Part shown: positions 21,007 to 32,792 of the stretch, piece after piece
Layout of the letters: every line of letters begins with the position of its first letter
Numbering within the stretch: the first letter of the stretch is position 1
Source: Sporodiniella umbellata
Taxonomy: Eukaryota > Mucoromycota > Mucoromycetes > Mucorales > Rhizopodaceae
DNA length: 64,000 bases
Assembly (NCBI GenBank): GCA_025677835.1
Contig: JAIXMR010000012.1
Coordinates: 248,001 to 312,000 of the forward strand
Direction: 5' to 3'
The notes under the pieces: model-generated
Database searches by the model: none
What the model was told of the DNA's origin: nothing
Seen by the model: only the letters and a program-made list of their open reading frames with translations
Made by a program: the position numbers and the translations under genes

Positions 21007-22545
21007 AGTATACTCACTCGCCAAACAGCATCTGGTGCTCTTTGCAAAGCTAATCAAGACAAAAATAAGGGGAAATCATTCAAAGATTTCCTAAAAGACA
21101 CTCATGACGAATGGAGTGAAGATGTCGGTGGTTTGGAAGCCAACAAAAAAGTGCTACCAAACAAAGTCGAGACAATAGGGCCTAAAACAATAGTCGAATC
21201 GACGCTTTCAAACAACATCAAAGAAAACGTAAAGGAGATCCTACTAGGTAAACTTTTTGAAAATTAGAGGAAACAAAAAATTTATAAAAACCAAACACCA
21301 ACAATATAGATCCCACCTTAATGTTGAAGTGGTTAGATGTAGATAAAACAAAAGACCCAACAAGAACAAAGAAATTCATAACTATTTTATCTTTGACAAA
21401 TATTGATTTGGGTATGAAAAGAAAAAAAAAAAAAGAAAAGATTGGTTGTTTTAATCTTTATTTTTCTTGTTGTTTCCAAAGTTGCTTTAAAAGAACTGAG
21501 TTGGAATGGAATACCTTCAGAACTGAGAACGATAATTTGGCAATTATTGTTAGGGTATTTACCTTGCAATTCTGTGCGGAGAGAGACCACATTAGCAAGA
21601 AAGAGAAAAGATTATTTAGACAGTGTTTCAGCTACATATTCTCGAGGAATGGCCGGATTAGATCAAACCTTGTGGCATCAAATACACATCGATATACCTA
21701 GAACCAATCCTAGTATTGCTTTGTACCAAAACAAAGTAACCCAGTCAGTAAATGTTTATCTGAACCATTGCTTTTTTTCAATTGGGATATAAAGATGTGT
21801 GTACTAATCTGTTATTTCTCAATACTCTTTTTTTAAAAGTGTTTAGAAAGAATTCTGTACCAATGGGCCATTCGGCATCCAGCCAGTGGATATGTACAAG
21901 GAATCAATGATTTGGTGACCCCCATTTTTCAAGTATTTCTTTCTGCCTACATCGACAATGATCCAGAAAGATACGATATCAGTTTTTTAGATCAAGAAAT
22001 ATTATCTGTTATAGAGGCAGATAGCTTTTGGTGTCTTTCTAAGTTACTAGATGGTATTCAGAATAATTACACCTTTGCTCAGCCAGGGATTCAGAAGCAG
22101 ATATCTACATTAAAAGAATTGGTATCGCGTATTGACAGTAAAAAAAAAAAAAAAAAAGTAGCGATAAAAAAAACTTATAACATTATACATAGATCGACTT
22201 GTACGCCACCTACAAAAAGAGGGGATAGAGTTCATTCAGTTTTCGTTTCGTTGGATGAATTGCCTTTTAATGCGAGAGTTGCCTCTACACAACACCATAC
22301 GTATGTGGGATACTTATATGGCAGAGGGGTCGTCTATAGGCTTCTCTGAGTTCCATGTCTACGTGTGTGCCGCTTTTTTGGTAAAATGGTCAAAACAACT
22401 ACAAAAATTAGATTTCCAGGGTATTCTTGTTTTTCTACAACAGCTTCCTACTCAAGGATGGCAGGAAAAGGATGTTGAAATTTTATTGTCTGAAGCATAT
22501 ATGTGGAAGAGTTTATTTCATAATGCTCCAAATCATCTCAAATAA
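21007..22545 (+). CDS. TBC-domain Rab GTPase-activating protein (TBC1D22/Gyp1-like)
   Basis: Activates GTP hydrolysis by Rab/Ypt GTPases. The first exon read here begins SILTRQTASG after a TATAG acceptor; the initiator is upstream and unresolved. Later exons carry a full TBC domain: SWNGIPSELRTIIWQLLLGY, the arginine finger IDIPRTNP (IxxDxxR) and the glutamine finger GYVQGINDL (YxQ). Both catalytic residues are therefore present, so a dual-finger GAP is expected. The carboxy TBC part includes FRWMNCLLMRELPL and WDTYMAEG, as in the TBC1D22/Gyp1 subfamily. Introns lie at about 21247-21308, 21415-21480, 21744-21840 and 22139-22192; the last has an A run. Stop at 22543-22545. The amino part is Lys/Asn-rich and disordered. 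Confidence 0.88.
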
Positions 22546-24706
22546 ATTTCTTCTGTACATAATATAATGTTTAAGGCCTCTTGACATTTTTTTTGGATCA
22601 CTTTGGAGTGCTTTCTTCTGAATTTTGAAAACAAAACACTTTTTTTTTTAGCTGTTGTTACAGGATTTAACATAGCATACTATACATAGCAGGAAGTTTT
22701 GCTTTTTTTTTTTGTCTATAATTGTAAAATTCTACTAAGCATATCTATTGAAGAGAAAGAGCATGCAAAAGACCAAATGATAAAATTAAAAAATCTGTAA
22801 AATCTTGTATATAAGAAAGTTTTTTTTTTCTTATGAAGTTAATAAGCTAGAAAAAATTCATGGAGTCCAACATAGTGTAAAGTCTTAAGCTTTTTCTACA
22901 ATTTTTAGTACGTACTGAGAGTGCTTACCAATTCAATCAAGTCTGGTGTTAGGCCTGTGAGAAACGTGTGTTTTATATTGGTAAATTTAGTTCGCTTTTT
23001 CGTACTCGACAAAAGAATGAGGAGGAGAATTTACAGACTGGGGAGATAAAAGAGGTGGATATTTTTGACCAGAGGAATCTGTAGAACAGTTAGAGGCGAC
23101 CTACGACTAGACTTTAACAATTCAATAAATCTAAATCACTCTTTTTTTTTGGCAACTAAATACTTTATGCGATGGTTGTATAATAGCCTTCTTTCATCAT
23201 TCTGGTTTTATTAGACTTTTAGAGCATATATTTAGAGCTAAATCACCTTTCAAAAGTGTTTTGTTATCGATATTGTGATTTGTTCCTTGCTTAATGGCTC
23301 TCGTAGTCCCTTTTTTAAAAAGAAACCCAACGAAGAATAATTTAAGTCGATAAGCAGTTACCCAAATATGTCATTCTTCTTTCCAAAAATATTTCCTGAG
23401 AGAGTTTTAGTCGCTTTAGCTCGATAAACAATGTTTTACTTTGTAAGATGAATAACATAGATTCATTTTGGTTAGAATCCTCACTAAACATATCTTATGT
23501 TATCCCATCGACTTTGCTAAAGAATTTTCGCATGTTTTCTACTTCCGTAATTTTGAGATGCTATCGCTACCGTGTGATTACTGGTACATACTTGATCAAC
23601 TTCTCGGATTTCTTCCACAATATAGATGAACTTTTTTATGTGGACGCTTGTATAAAGATAAGGTTGTTTCAAAAGCACAACACTGTTAGATTTATTTGTC
23701 AATCAAAGGTATATTTAAACTCTACGATCTCCTTTTTGAAAAAAATTTCAGTGTCAAGTAGCTTTACAGTAGTTGCTGGCTTGTCAGAGACGATTTTTTC
23801 CAAAGTCGGTAGGCACTAGGCTAATTAAACTCCTTCTTGTTCCATTTTTTTTATCTTTATGCTCAGTTTGACATAAACTCTATTTATTTATCTCATACAT
23901 ATCATATCGCTAGAGAGCACGTTTGGAGTTTATACGAATGGTATAGTCCACGCTCACATAATTCCAGAAATTAGATAATACTTTCAGTGCTTTATTTAGG
24001 CAATGAATAGCTTATAGTTCTCTAGTAATATGAATAAAGTGCTTTTGATTAGCCTTTGGCCACGCCCTTTATGTACTTTTTGAGGTTGTCATTGCCATAC
24101 ATACAAGCCCTTACTGAGCCTCACATGGCATATATTGTACAGTCTTATCAAAAGATTTAAATATAATTTAAGAGCTTCGTAGGCATGTTTTCAGCCGCAA
24201 GTATCGATGCTGTGATATATTACAGGCTTTTAGTGTAATGTACATCTATACAAAAAATGTGGTCCGCCAAAAAAAAAAAAAAAAAGTAATTGTGCTTTAA
24301 GACTCATTCATGGTATCCTTTAACTAGATCAATGAGTATTTGAAAGGATATGTGATTAACTTATAACGATAGTACTATGGGGATACCATTGAAAGCCTCT
24401 AAGGATATTTTAGTCGCTTTAGGTTTTTTTTAAAAGAAAAAAATTCAAAGCATTCTTCAAAATAAAAAAACTTTTGTATATATCTCTTGCCCCTTTTTTT
24501 CTGCAACCCATCTTACGAATATGAAAAAAAACGCTACTTGTTTTTACTGTATTCCTGTGAAATGGATTTTACCTCTATTTAATTTAGTTTCTTTCGTACG
24601 ATTTATGCATATATCAGTTTCTGTTTTTTTAAAACTAAAATTTAGGTAACATCAATCGTCCTTATTGCTGCAGAAATACTACATAGAAACCGTATGTTGT
24701 AGATTT
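22546..24706. other. Intergenic, nothing firmly recognised
   Basis: 2.2 kb of AT-rich DNA. One open frame, 23448-23819 (+, about 120 codons), is hydrophobic and Ser-rich without a known domain. I consider it probable noise. No repeats beyond A/T runs (for example 24269-24285). Confidence 0.5.
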
Positions 24707-25502
24707 ATGCGTTATATTAAAAGACCACTAAATATCAGGCTAGCTATCCCAATTCACCTCTTTACTATACACCCTTTAGCAGTCGGTGTATACCTGACTA
24801 GTTTAGGTAAAGTTTCAGTACACTTGATATGTTTTATATTGTATGCGCTCAACTTTATCTATAGGGGTGACGGGTTTGGTTGCTATCATTGGTATCTTTG
24901 TGTCCTTCAATGCAAGTGATACATCTTACTCAATAAATGAATAATAATAGACATAATTTGAATAGGATAGCCACGAGTGGGCGATATTTTATCGATCAAT
25001 ACATTGGTTGAATACTGGAATCAATATTTTTATTTGGCAATCTGTAAACTTCGCTGTAGCTGTAATCAGTAGAAAAAGTGTTATTGCTGCCTGTGAATTA
25101 AGAAAATACCAGGAAACCGGCAATGGCGAAGATAGTAATATGCTATTGGACTTTAAAATGGGAGCTACCTTTGGATTCGCTGATTGCGATCAAGCCGTTC
25201 AAGCTGGTCTAATTGGTGCGGCATGTTCATTATTTTTCGGTTGCATTTTTATGGTAGGAAAGAAAAAAGCGTTAGTGTACTAACTTTTATTAAAGGTTTG
25301 GAATGGGCTTCTTACAAATAGATGGGTGTTAAGCTTGGACAGTAATCGCATTGGTTGGCGTGCAAGAAATTCAAAATGGAATGAAAGCCTGGATGATATG
25401 GCATCAATGTACGCAAGAGATAAAAGGAACTCACCAACATACTCACAGGAAAAAACTGCGAGTACATTTAAAACTACATTGAGTAAATTATTTAAAAAAT
25501 AA
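24707..25502 (+). CDS. Small multi-span membrane protein, unknown
   Basis: I do not recognise the family. Five exons (24707-24806, 24865-24911, 24966-25253, 25296-25502, with 24911|24966 joined across a GC-AG intron) give 213 residues. About four hydrophobic segments are seen: FTIHPLAVGVYLTSLG, VTGLVAIIGIFVSF, INIFIWQSVNFAVAVI and AGLIGAACSLFFGCIFMV. The second and third loops are short. The cytoplasmic tail is Ser/Lys/Arg-rich and ends KTTLSKLFKK. The second intron begins GCAAGT; the only nearby GT donor leads to an immediate stop. The ATG at 24707 is the first in the open frame, though an upstream exon is possible since the frame stays open to about 24665. The stop lies 11 bp from the stop of the opposing WD40 gene. 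Confidence 0.65.
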
Positions 25503-25513
25503 AATTTGTTATT

Positions 25514-26680
25514 TTATTCGTCTTCATCAGATAAAAGATCTGCTAGCTCTCTCTCTTCTTCTTCAGTCATTTCGTTTGTTGGTATTTTTGGCTCTATTTT
25601 TTTTTCTTTTGGTTTGATATATTCTTGTATTGCTGCATTTGTCAAAGACCAACGGCGAATAGAGCAGTCCAAAGATCCACTATAAAGGGTAGTGTCGCAT
25701 ATTTCTAAACAACTAACTTCATCAAAGTGGCCCTCAATAGTACAGACAATTTTTCCAGACTATCAACAGTATTTTAATATAAGATTGCTTGTGTTGTTAT
25801 TCAAAGCTTACAGCTATATCCCAAACATATATATCATCGTTTCTTGCTCCAGTTACAACGTACGGCCCCATTATTGCCAAAGACTTGACGCAATCCACGT
25901 GTGTCAACACCATATCTACATTTCCCGATTCAATATTCCATCTGCGCACTGTTTTGTCAGCAGATGCTGTCCATAAATCATCCTCCCATACGCGAATACA
26001 GTAAATACTGGTTTCATGACCAGTATATGTCTTAGCTATTTCCATTTTTTCTATATCCCATTTGAATATTGACCCATCAGACGAAGCTGAGTATACAAAC
26101 TTTCCCTCTACTGATACAGCTAAACTTTCTATAGGCCTTTTATGTTTTTTTTCAGCAGCTGTGCATTCTAAACTATTTATGTCCCATCGTCGCAAAAAAC
26201 AGTCTGAGGATCCGGAAAATAAGGAGTTACCAACTAAAACAAGAGACTTGATGAAATCAGTGTGTCCCTCTAAAGTAGCTAGACATTCGCCAGTATTAGC
26301 GTCCCATTTTTTGATTGTTTTATCCCAAGAACCGGTCCATATAGTGTTGTTTTTCCCAATAAGTACAGCAGTAACGGGACCTTTATGTCCTTTAAACATT
26401 TTTACGCTTTTCATGGTCTATACAAAGGCTGATTAGTTTTTTAAGTTTTTGCATTCTTGCTGCAGTGATTTACTGATCGATTCATCTTTCTAACTTGAAA
26501 CCCAGATTCGGCAATGTACAAATACCTTCCATCAGGACTCATCGTAAAAGACAAAACTTTTGATGAGGTTTTTACTGCATCGCCTGCAGTGTAGTTGTAT
26601 TTGGCTGCTTTTTCTTTCTGCTTTGCAAGTTCTGCGTCTGTTTGAAAAAACGCGCCTGTTTCTTGGCTGACATTTACCAT
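25514..26680 (-). CDS. WD40 beta-propeller protein
   Basis: Predicted scaffold of 352 residues; exons in transcript order are 26680-26474, 26417-25812 and 25759-25514. A short amino region (FFQTDAELAKQKEKAAKYNY) precedes about seven WD40 repeats with typical GH...WD spacing: FKGHKGPV...KKWD, LEGHTDF...RRWD, KRPIESL...FKWD, YTGHETS...RRWN, LTHVDCV...YVWD, IEGHFDE...RRWS. The first blade comes from SPDGRYLYIAES in exon 1. A carboxy tail is Lys/Pro then Glu/Asp-rich and ends LADLLSDEDE. The family beyond WD40 is not clear, so no function is assigned. Tail-to-tail with the small membrane-protein gene, so their 3' UTRs must overlap on opposite strands. Confidence 0.88.
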
Positions 26681-27356
26681 GTTATCAAAAGTAGTAGAGA
26701 GTTGATTAAAGAGATTTCAAAAAAAAAAAAAAGAAAAGTAAAAAAAAACGAGTTGCATCTGTCCGACCAATATACTTAATTCAGACCATTTTGAACGCAG
26801 CGGAGAAAAGGGAAACAGGTACAGCCTTTTCGAGAGCCGTATTTTATTAGTGAGTATTCTTTTCCTGCATAAAATAGAAAATAAACATGTATAGAGCAAA
26901 AAAAAAAAGGCAAAACCTAAGAGGTATTCAAAGACCATTTGCTTTTTGAATAAACAGGGTCCTCTTAAAAAGTGTGCTTTGGCTCTCAATGCTTGACTCT
27001 GTCTGACACTCTTACTTATCCAGAACTGTCTCATTTCAATTCAAGCTTAACGTGTGTAGACCAATGTTTCCAAAGGCCAATTCACTAATACAACAGTCAA
27101 AAACTCATCTTAATTGGGGCACATTTTTGAGCTGAAAAAATAAAATAGCTTTATAAAATAAGTTACAGGTGTAATATGATGAAGTATACTATTGTAGACA
27201 TGTGCTAAGGGGGTTAAATCAATACTATATTTTGCTACTTCAAAAAAAAAAAAAAAAAAATGCTTAGCCTGTAGAGGCATGGCTTTCTTAAAAAGGCAAA
27301 GCGAGTCTTGGGGAGCTCTTTTTTAGAGAACGGAGCAAACCTTACCAGTTGTTTAT
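26681..27356. other. Intergenic between two leftward genes; contains a repeat relic
   Basis: This is promoter-side DNA of the WD40 gene and 3' flank of the next leftward gene. It holds a relic of the MITE-like repeat (27059-27134) and A runs (about 26718-26730, 27242-27260). A reverse frame at 26717-27034 is low-complexity and not supported. Confidence 0.5.
27059..27134. repeat. Copy of the dispersed ACATTGGTC / ATTTTTGAGCT repeat
   Basis: GACCAATGTTTCC (27059-27071) is the exact reverse complement of GGAAACATTGGTC at 13947-13959. About 40 bp further, ATTGGGGCACATTTTTGAGCTG resembles ATTGGTCATATTTTTGAGCTAG at 13955-13977 in direct orientation. The two halves form an inverted arrangement, as expected for a small inverted-repeat element. 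Confidence 0.5.
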
Positions 27357-28582
27357 TTAACTCAAAAGGTCTTGATTTAAGAAGGTATTACGAACATACT
27401 TTGGGAATGTTGGTTTGGTTGATTGTTTTGGTACTGGGGGCGGAGGTATCAGGTATGTATTGGGCTTATTGTTATGAGTTAGTATAGGACTAGATTCTAA
27501 GTCAAGCTCTTCGCTATTGTTTTCGTCGTCAAATGGACTGCAGATGTCCGAGTGAAATGGGTTATTAATTGATTGTACCAACTCTTGTTTCCTTAAAGAT
27601 GGAGACTGATAGATAAACTCTTGTGTAAGTAATAGTGAATTTCCTGTATTGGCTAGTTCATGTAACGATAGAGAAGATTTTGATGTCTGAAGCTGCTCTT
27701 CCATATCCAATGGTTGTGTATAAGTTATAGCGTTACCTGCTGATTTTGAACGTGAGTGAGTGTGCTCGCTTTTACGTGTGGGTTGCAATGAATGGCTTCC
27801 TTCAGAAAAAGACCATACATCATTGTTCATTGGAATGATCTGATCTTGCTGTATCTCTAATATGGTTGCTGCTTTAGGGGCAGGGTTGTGTGTTGTAAAG
27901 GGACCAATGTAAGACCTTCGGTTATTTGGCGTTTGTACTGTTTCAGTCCCCCACCATGGAGTAGTTGATGTTCCGCTTTCGACATTCTGCTTTGCTAAAT
28001 CAGTCTTGATTAGTGCATCTATGGCGTTCGTATGAAAGTGTGGTATAGGCGCTAAACATCTAGGGTGAGTTTACAATCACTTTCAAAAGCACTTGTAAGT
28101 TTACCTCCTAAGTAGACAAGCGCTTTGCTTACTTTACGGCCATTCTGTGCATGCGCTATAAGTCTTAGCAATGCAAAGAACTGACGTTGTGTTAGCTCAT
28201 TTCCAGCTGATTCAAATAAAAGTAGAACCTAGTAACCTTTTAATTAAATGAAAGCCAAGGAAAATAAGCTGTCATTTTCTAGTCTTTTTACTTGCTCAAG
28301 CTTATTGTCTTCTAATGTACAGCCATTTAAGAATTTCATTATTGTTCGGTTGTTTATTTTGCCAAGTTCAAAAGGATCAAGGTCTCTCCACCAGGACTGA
28401 TACGCATGTTTTTCCATCTCGGACAAATCGTATAAACTTATGGCTGGTGAGTCATTTTGTTCAGGTAAACTGTTGGTGGCAGCAGAAGAGTTAGCTGAGC
28501 TCAATCTTTTTATAAACTGTTGAGGCCGCCTTTCTTCTAAATCTTTATTCGAACGTTGAAACACATTCCTTAGTTTATTCAT
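27357..28582 (-). CDS. EH/EF-hand-like domain protein
   Basis: Exons in transcript order (28582-28292, 28228-28105, 28051-27357) give 369 residues. Residues about 55-135 look like an Eps15-homology-type EF-hand pair: YQSWWRDLDPFELGKINNRT and MKFLNGCTL, then LLLFESAGNELTQRQFFALL and RLIAHAQNGR, with the DPxxxGKI and FFALLRLIA patterns of EH domains. EH domains bind NPF motifs in endocytic partners, but the assignment is by eye. The rest is disordered, Ser/Asn/Pro-rich, with a Pro stretch (LIPPPPVPK) that could bind SH3 domains and an NPF motif (SINNPFHSD). A role in endocytosis or actin patches is inferred only. The second intron must use the acceptor after TGTTTAG, not the earlier CCTAG, to keep the frame. 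Confidence 0.75.
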
Positions 28583-30211
28583 TGTAAAAGACAGCAGTAA
28601 GAAAAATATGTAGATATGCGCGCATAAATTTTGTTCACCAACTAGAGCAGTGCTTTCACCTGTAATTGGAAGGCTGTTGACGGGGAGTGAAATTTCAGTG
28701 TCAATTAGCTAGATGTTTGAAGTTCAGTTGTATGCTTTTTGAGCTCCATGGTTAAAACATTCGGTTTGTTTAATATAATCGCTTTGTAGTAACTTTTTTT
28801 TAAGCGATAAAAAAATCAGCTGTATACACATAGCTTTGTACAAATGCTGCTGAAGAGGAATAAATAACCTGTAATTGAAGGGTTGCTGTGAAACAAAAAA
28901 ATTGAATTTTCGTTTTAACCCAGCATATTGTTTAGAGCGCAGCATATCGTAAAACTGTCTTTCGTTCGAGTAGCAATACATATTTTCAAAGAAAAAATGC
29001 AATTTATACTTGAATAAAAGAAACAAAAAGAGGTGTACTAACTATAAGCTTCGCGAGCCATGTAAGTTGCTTGGCAGAAACAGCTTGTGTCATATTGAAA
29101 CAGCAGAAAACGCTTTACAATACCGACTTGAATGACCCATCGACAGTATACATCTAGAATTGACTTTTCCCTAAGAAACAGTCAAATGAAGAGTAGTGAT
29201 GGTAGTTTCTTAAAATCAAGGACTCTGCTAACGACTTTTCAAAACTCGAATTAAGAAGCCCAATTTTAATTTTGATTGGTAGACTAAGAATTTGAATACA
29301 TTGGAAGAATTTAATTGGCAGACCAAAAGTATGAACGCGCCAGTAAGCTTCTGATTGGTTATCGAAAAATCATGGATACAATATCCCAGAATCTTTTTTT
29401 GAACCTAAAGTACTTATAGATCAACTTTATTGAAGTAGTTCAGTTTTTCGCTTGTTTAGTTTAATTTTTACTCATATCTATCTGTCACTGTTTTTCTAGA
29501 GCTGAATTCATATATCAAGCGCATGATTAACCAATTATGTACTTGTAGTAACATCAGTCTTTCAGTAAAGCTGTTTCACAAGATCAAGCGTGATCATTTC
29601 CTGTAATAAAAACTATGGATACAGATCAATAGCAGGTTGATTTCTAAACTTCTTTTTCAAAAAGCAATTTGAAGGAAATTCAAGGCTTCACAAAATCTAC
29701 TGTCAAACACATGTGGAGTAGCATGTAATTCGTCATAGCTAGACGACGTCAAATTATTTCGCTGAATGTCAAATGTCAAAAATAGCAAGTTCAATCTCCT
29801 TTAAAAAGAAAAAAAGGTGGTACACTACTCTATTTGTTACTATATAAACCGCAGAGATCATCTACTTCATCCCACATTAAGTTAATGCTGTGCTTATTAA
29901 AGATTACTATGCTTAGGTAGACAAGAAAGAGGAAACTAATGAAAAGTTTATTTTAGGATTAAATCTCAGACAATCTTTCGAGCTATACCCAAGGCTTTGT
30001 TTTTAACCACGATAATTCTTTCTTTTCTGCTGAAAAAAAGAACCTTTTCCTTTAAACAGAGATTCTTTTTCTAAATAAAATAAAAAAAAACTAAACATTT
30101 TTGGTAATACCAAAACCGACAAAAAAAAAAGAAATAGAAAAGACACCTATTGTTTTTCAACTCACTCTATGTTTGTTTTACACCTATTGTAAACATAGTT
30201 AATTCCATACT
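28583..30211. promoter_or_regulatory. 1.6-kb divergent intergenic region
   Basis: It lies between the leftward EH-like gene and rightward DEF1. A reverse frame at 28724-29026 (100 codons) is Lys/Phe-rich without a domain. Around 29255-29330 there are further TTGGTAGACT and ATTGGCAGACCAAAAG words resembling the dispersed repeat. No clear TATA box before 30212. Confidence 0.4.
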
Positions 30212-32676
30212 ATGACTTCACACGAAACACGCTCAACACAAAGTGCAAGAAACAAAATCACCTCTGAACAAAACGATCTTAAGAAGCTTAAGTCTAAACA
30301 TTCCGCAAAGCTTCCTACACTTAAAGTTTTATTTTCGGAATGGTCAGACGATGATCTTCTGTTTGTGCTGGAAGAAGCAAACGGTGATTTAGACCTGGCC
30401 ATAGATCGAATTAGTGAAGGTACAAAGAAAATGAAAAAAGGGCCTCTTTTAAAGTCTTTTTTTTAAGGCCATGCCAATCAGTGGGGTGAAGTAAAAACTA
30501 AAAAATCAAAGAAAGAGGCACAGAAAGCAAAAGCTGCGACCGTACCTCTTTCTTTACAACAAACATCTTCAATTATTACTTCATACTCACCTAAGCCCAG
30601 TGCACCACCAAGGACCAGTAATGAACGAGCCAATCGGCCGAGTAAAGGTGAGACTCAACTCTTACACGTACCAAAAACCCACTTGTATACATACTCAACA
30701 TTAATTACTAGCACCAGCTACTTCCAATCGTCCGCGAAAGGCAAATACTTCATGGGACAATAAACAACAAGAATCTTCTGCTTCCCTTGGAGGCTCCTGG
30801 GCTAACATTGCTTCTACAAAGGGGCAAAACGATACAAACCATGATTCCTGGAGCGCTGCTAACATAAACGACAATTGGGCAACATCAGGTGTTGTTCAAA
30901 ACGACAATGAAGAAGATACGAATGACGACCAACCAAAAACTTGGGCTAGTCTTTTAAAGTAAGCCAATACTCTTTTTAATCTAATTGCTGAACTTTTTTT
31001 TTCAAGGTCAAAACCCAAAGTAGAGACAGATAATGTAAATATAAACGAAACCCCCTCTATAACACACACACAAGACAGCAAAGCACCAGTGAATGCAGAC
31101 AATGCATGGAATACCCCTGCTACTTCAAATGATAGCTGGAACGCAACCAACTTTAATGCGAATACTACAACAGCCACACAAGAATGGAATGTAGACAGCT
31201 GGAATGCCCAATCAGATAAGCCAGAGACTGATGAACGCTCTGCTACTGTTAACGCTAAGGAAAGTACTCCTACAGAAAATTCCAAAGAACAAGAAAAACA
31301 ACATGAAGAAACTACTACAATTAAAGAGGGTGAAAGACTGTCAAACAGTCGCCTTCATAATCAAGAAGAACCTGTTGTACTACCCTCCTCAGATGTTACT
31401 GAATTAAACGTTAAATTTGGTACTTTACATGTTGAAGACGAACCCAAGCAGACAACGTAGGACTTTATCTTTTATTCTAGGTATCTAACGCATCTTTATT
31501 AGAATTAAAGAGACTACTGTTATAGAAGAAAAAGTGAAAGAGTCTATAAATGAAGCTCTTCCCAGCATACCTGGCGCCTCTGCTACAGCTCCTAAAAACG
31601 ACTCGGACCTTGGTCATACTTATTCAAAACAACAAGAAGTCCCTATAACAGCTTCTAATGGCGCTTCTGCGCCAGCCTCTACCAATTCTGCTTATCACCA
31701 AGGACTTCCTCAACAAGGATTTTCTCAACAACAGCCTTTCGGCATAGATAACCTGACATCGTCATACAATTCTTACTTACCTAATCAGCCCCATACTGGA
31801 CTTGGCTCTAACCCTACAAGTAATACATCTGATTACAATGCTTACAACAACGAAGCCCAAAGGGCTGCTGCAATGGTAGGTCTTTTCTGAAACATGTGCA
31901 AGAGTGAAATATAACAGTTGTAATAGGGCTATTACGATCCAACTGCATTCAGTCATCAGTCTCCCGCGACCTCATCCGTCCCCTATCAAACACGCGAGAA
32001 ATACGTAAATGACGCTACTGGACAAATCCCTTCTACTCAGAACCAAAGCGTGCCTCAACAAATGTATCCCACCAACCTCCCATATTATCAATACTATTAC
32101 ATGCCCAACCAATACAATGCTTATCAGCAATCTCCATATGGGCAGCACTTTATGAATAAGGGCATGTATCCTAACATGTATCAACAATCCAGCGCTTCGC
32201 CTGCCAAAGCCTCGACTACAAACGCTGTCACTGCTAATGCTGCTCAGTCTCCTTATGGAAGCCCTTATGGTCAACAAACCCAGCTGTATTCCCAATCCGT
32301 GAACGGTTATGACGATCTTGGTTTAAATGATTATCAAAAAACCATTTATGGTCAACAACAACATACACAGCTACATGGGTTTTTGGGACAATTAGGTCAG
32401 CAACAAACATCCCAAGCGGCCAATACTCAAAGTACACAGTCTGCTCAACAGTCAGACACCCGCAATACTAACCTTTCATCAAATCCCACAACTCAAGCCC
32501 CCACGGGACAACATCAAACCACCCAACAACAGGCTTCGAACCATCCTTATACAAACAATTTTTTTGGACAGCCTCAAATGTTTTCTTATCAACAATATCC
32601 TCAATATCAACAACAAGTGGGCTACCCTCAAGCAACTACCAACAATCGCCACCAACAGCAGTATTGGAATCAATAA
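30212..32676 (+). CDS. DEF1: Def1, RNA polymerase II degradation factor
   Basis: Promotes ubiquitylation and degradation of stalled RNA polymerase II after DNA damage. Six exons (30212-30419, 30468-30647, 30712-30958, 31007-31456, 31503-31875, 31927-32676) give 735 residues. The amino end has a CUE-type ubiquitin-binding domain (about residues 33-72): LKVLFSEWSDDDLLFVLEEA then GDLDLAIDRISEG. It is followed by HANQWGEVKTKKSKKEAQK, a segment seen right after the CUE domain in Def1 proteins. The centre is Asn/Trp/Ser-rich with repeated NDSWNA / NSWD-type motifs. The last 250 residues are Gln/Tyr/Asn-rich, ending in QQQYWNQ, like the yeast Def1 Q-rich end. In yeast, Def1 is clipped by the proteasome to enter the nucleus; whether this applies here is not visible. 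Convergent with NST1 (116 bp apart). Confidence 0.9.
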
Positions 32677-32792
32677 ACAAAAAAAATTGTGTATAAAAGA
32701 CTCTTTTTCTATGTATTTATGTAAACACAGTGGCGCATTCATTGAATGCAGTTTATTAGAATACAGTTTTTTTTTTTCTTTTTTTCTTTTTA

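Noticed and set aside
30896..31285. 129-codon reverse frame inside DEF1
   Set aside because: Antisense of Asn/Trp/Thr-rich DEF1 coding sequence; Val/Ala/Ser bias is the mirror of that composition.
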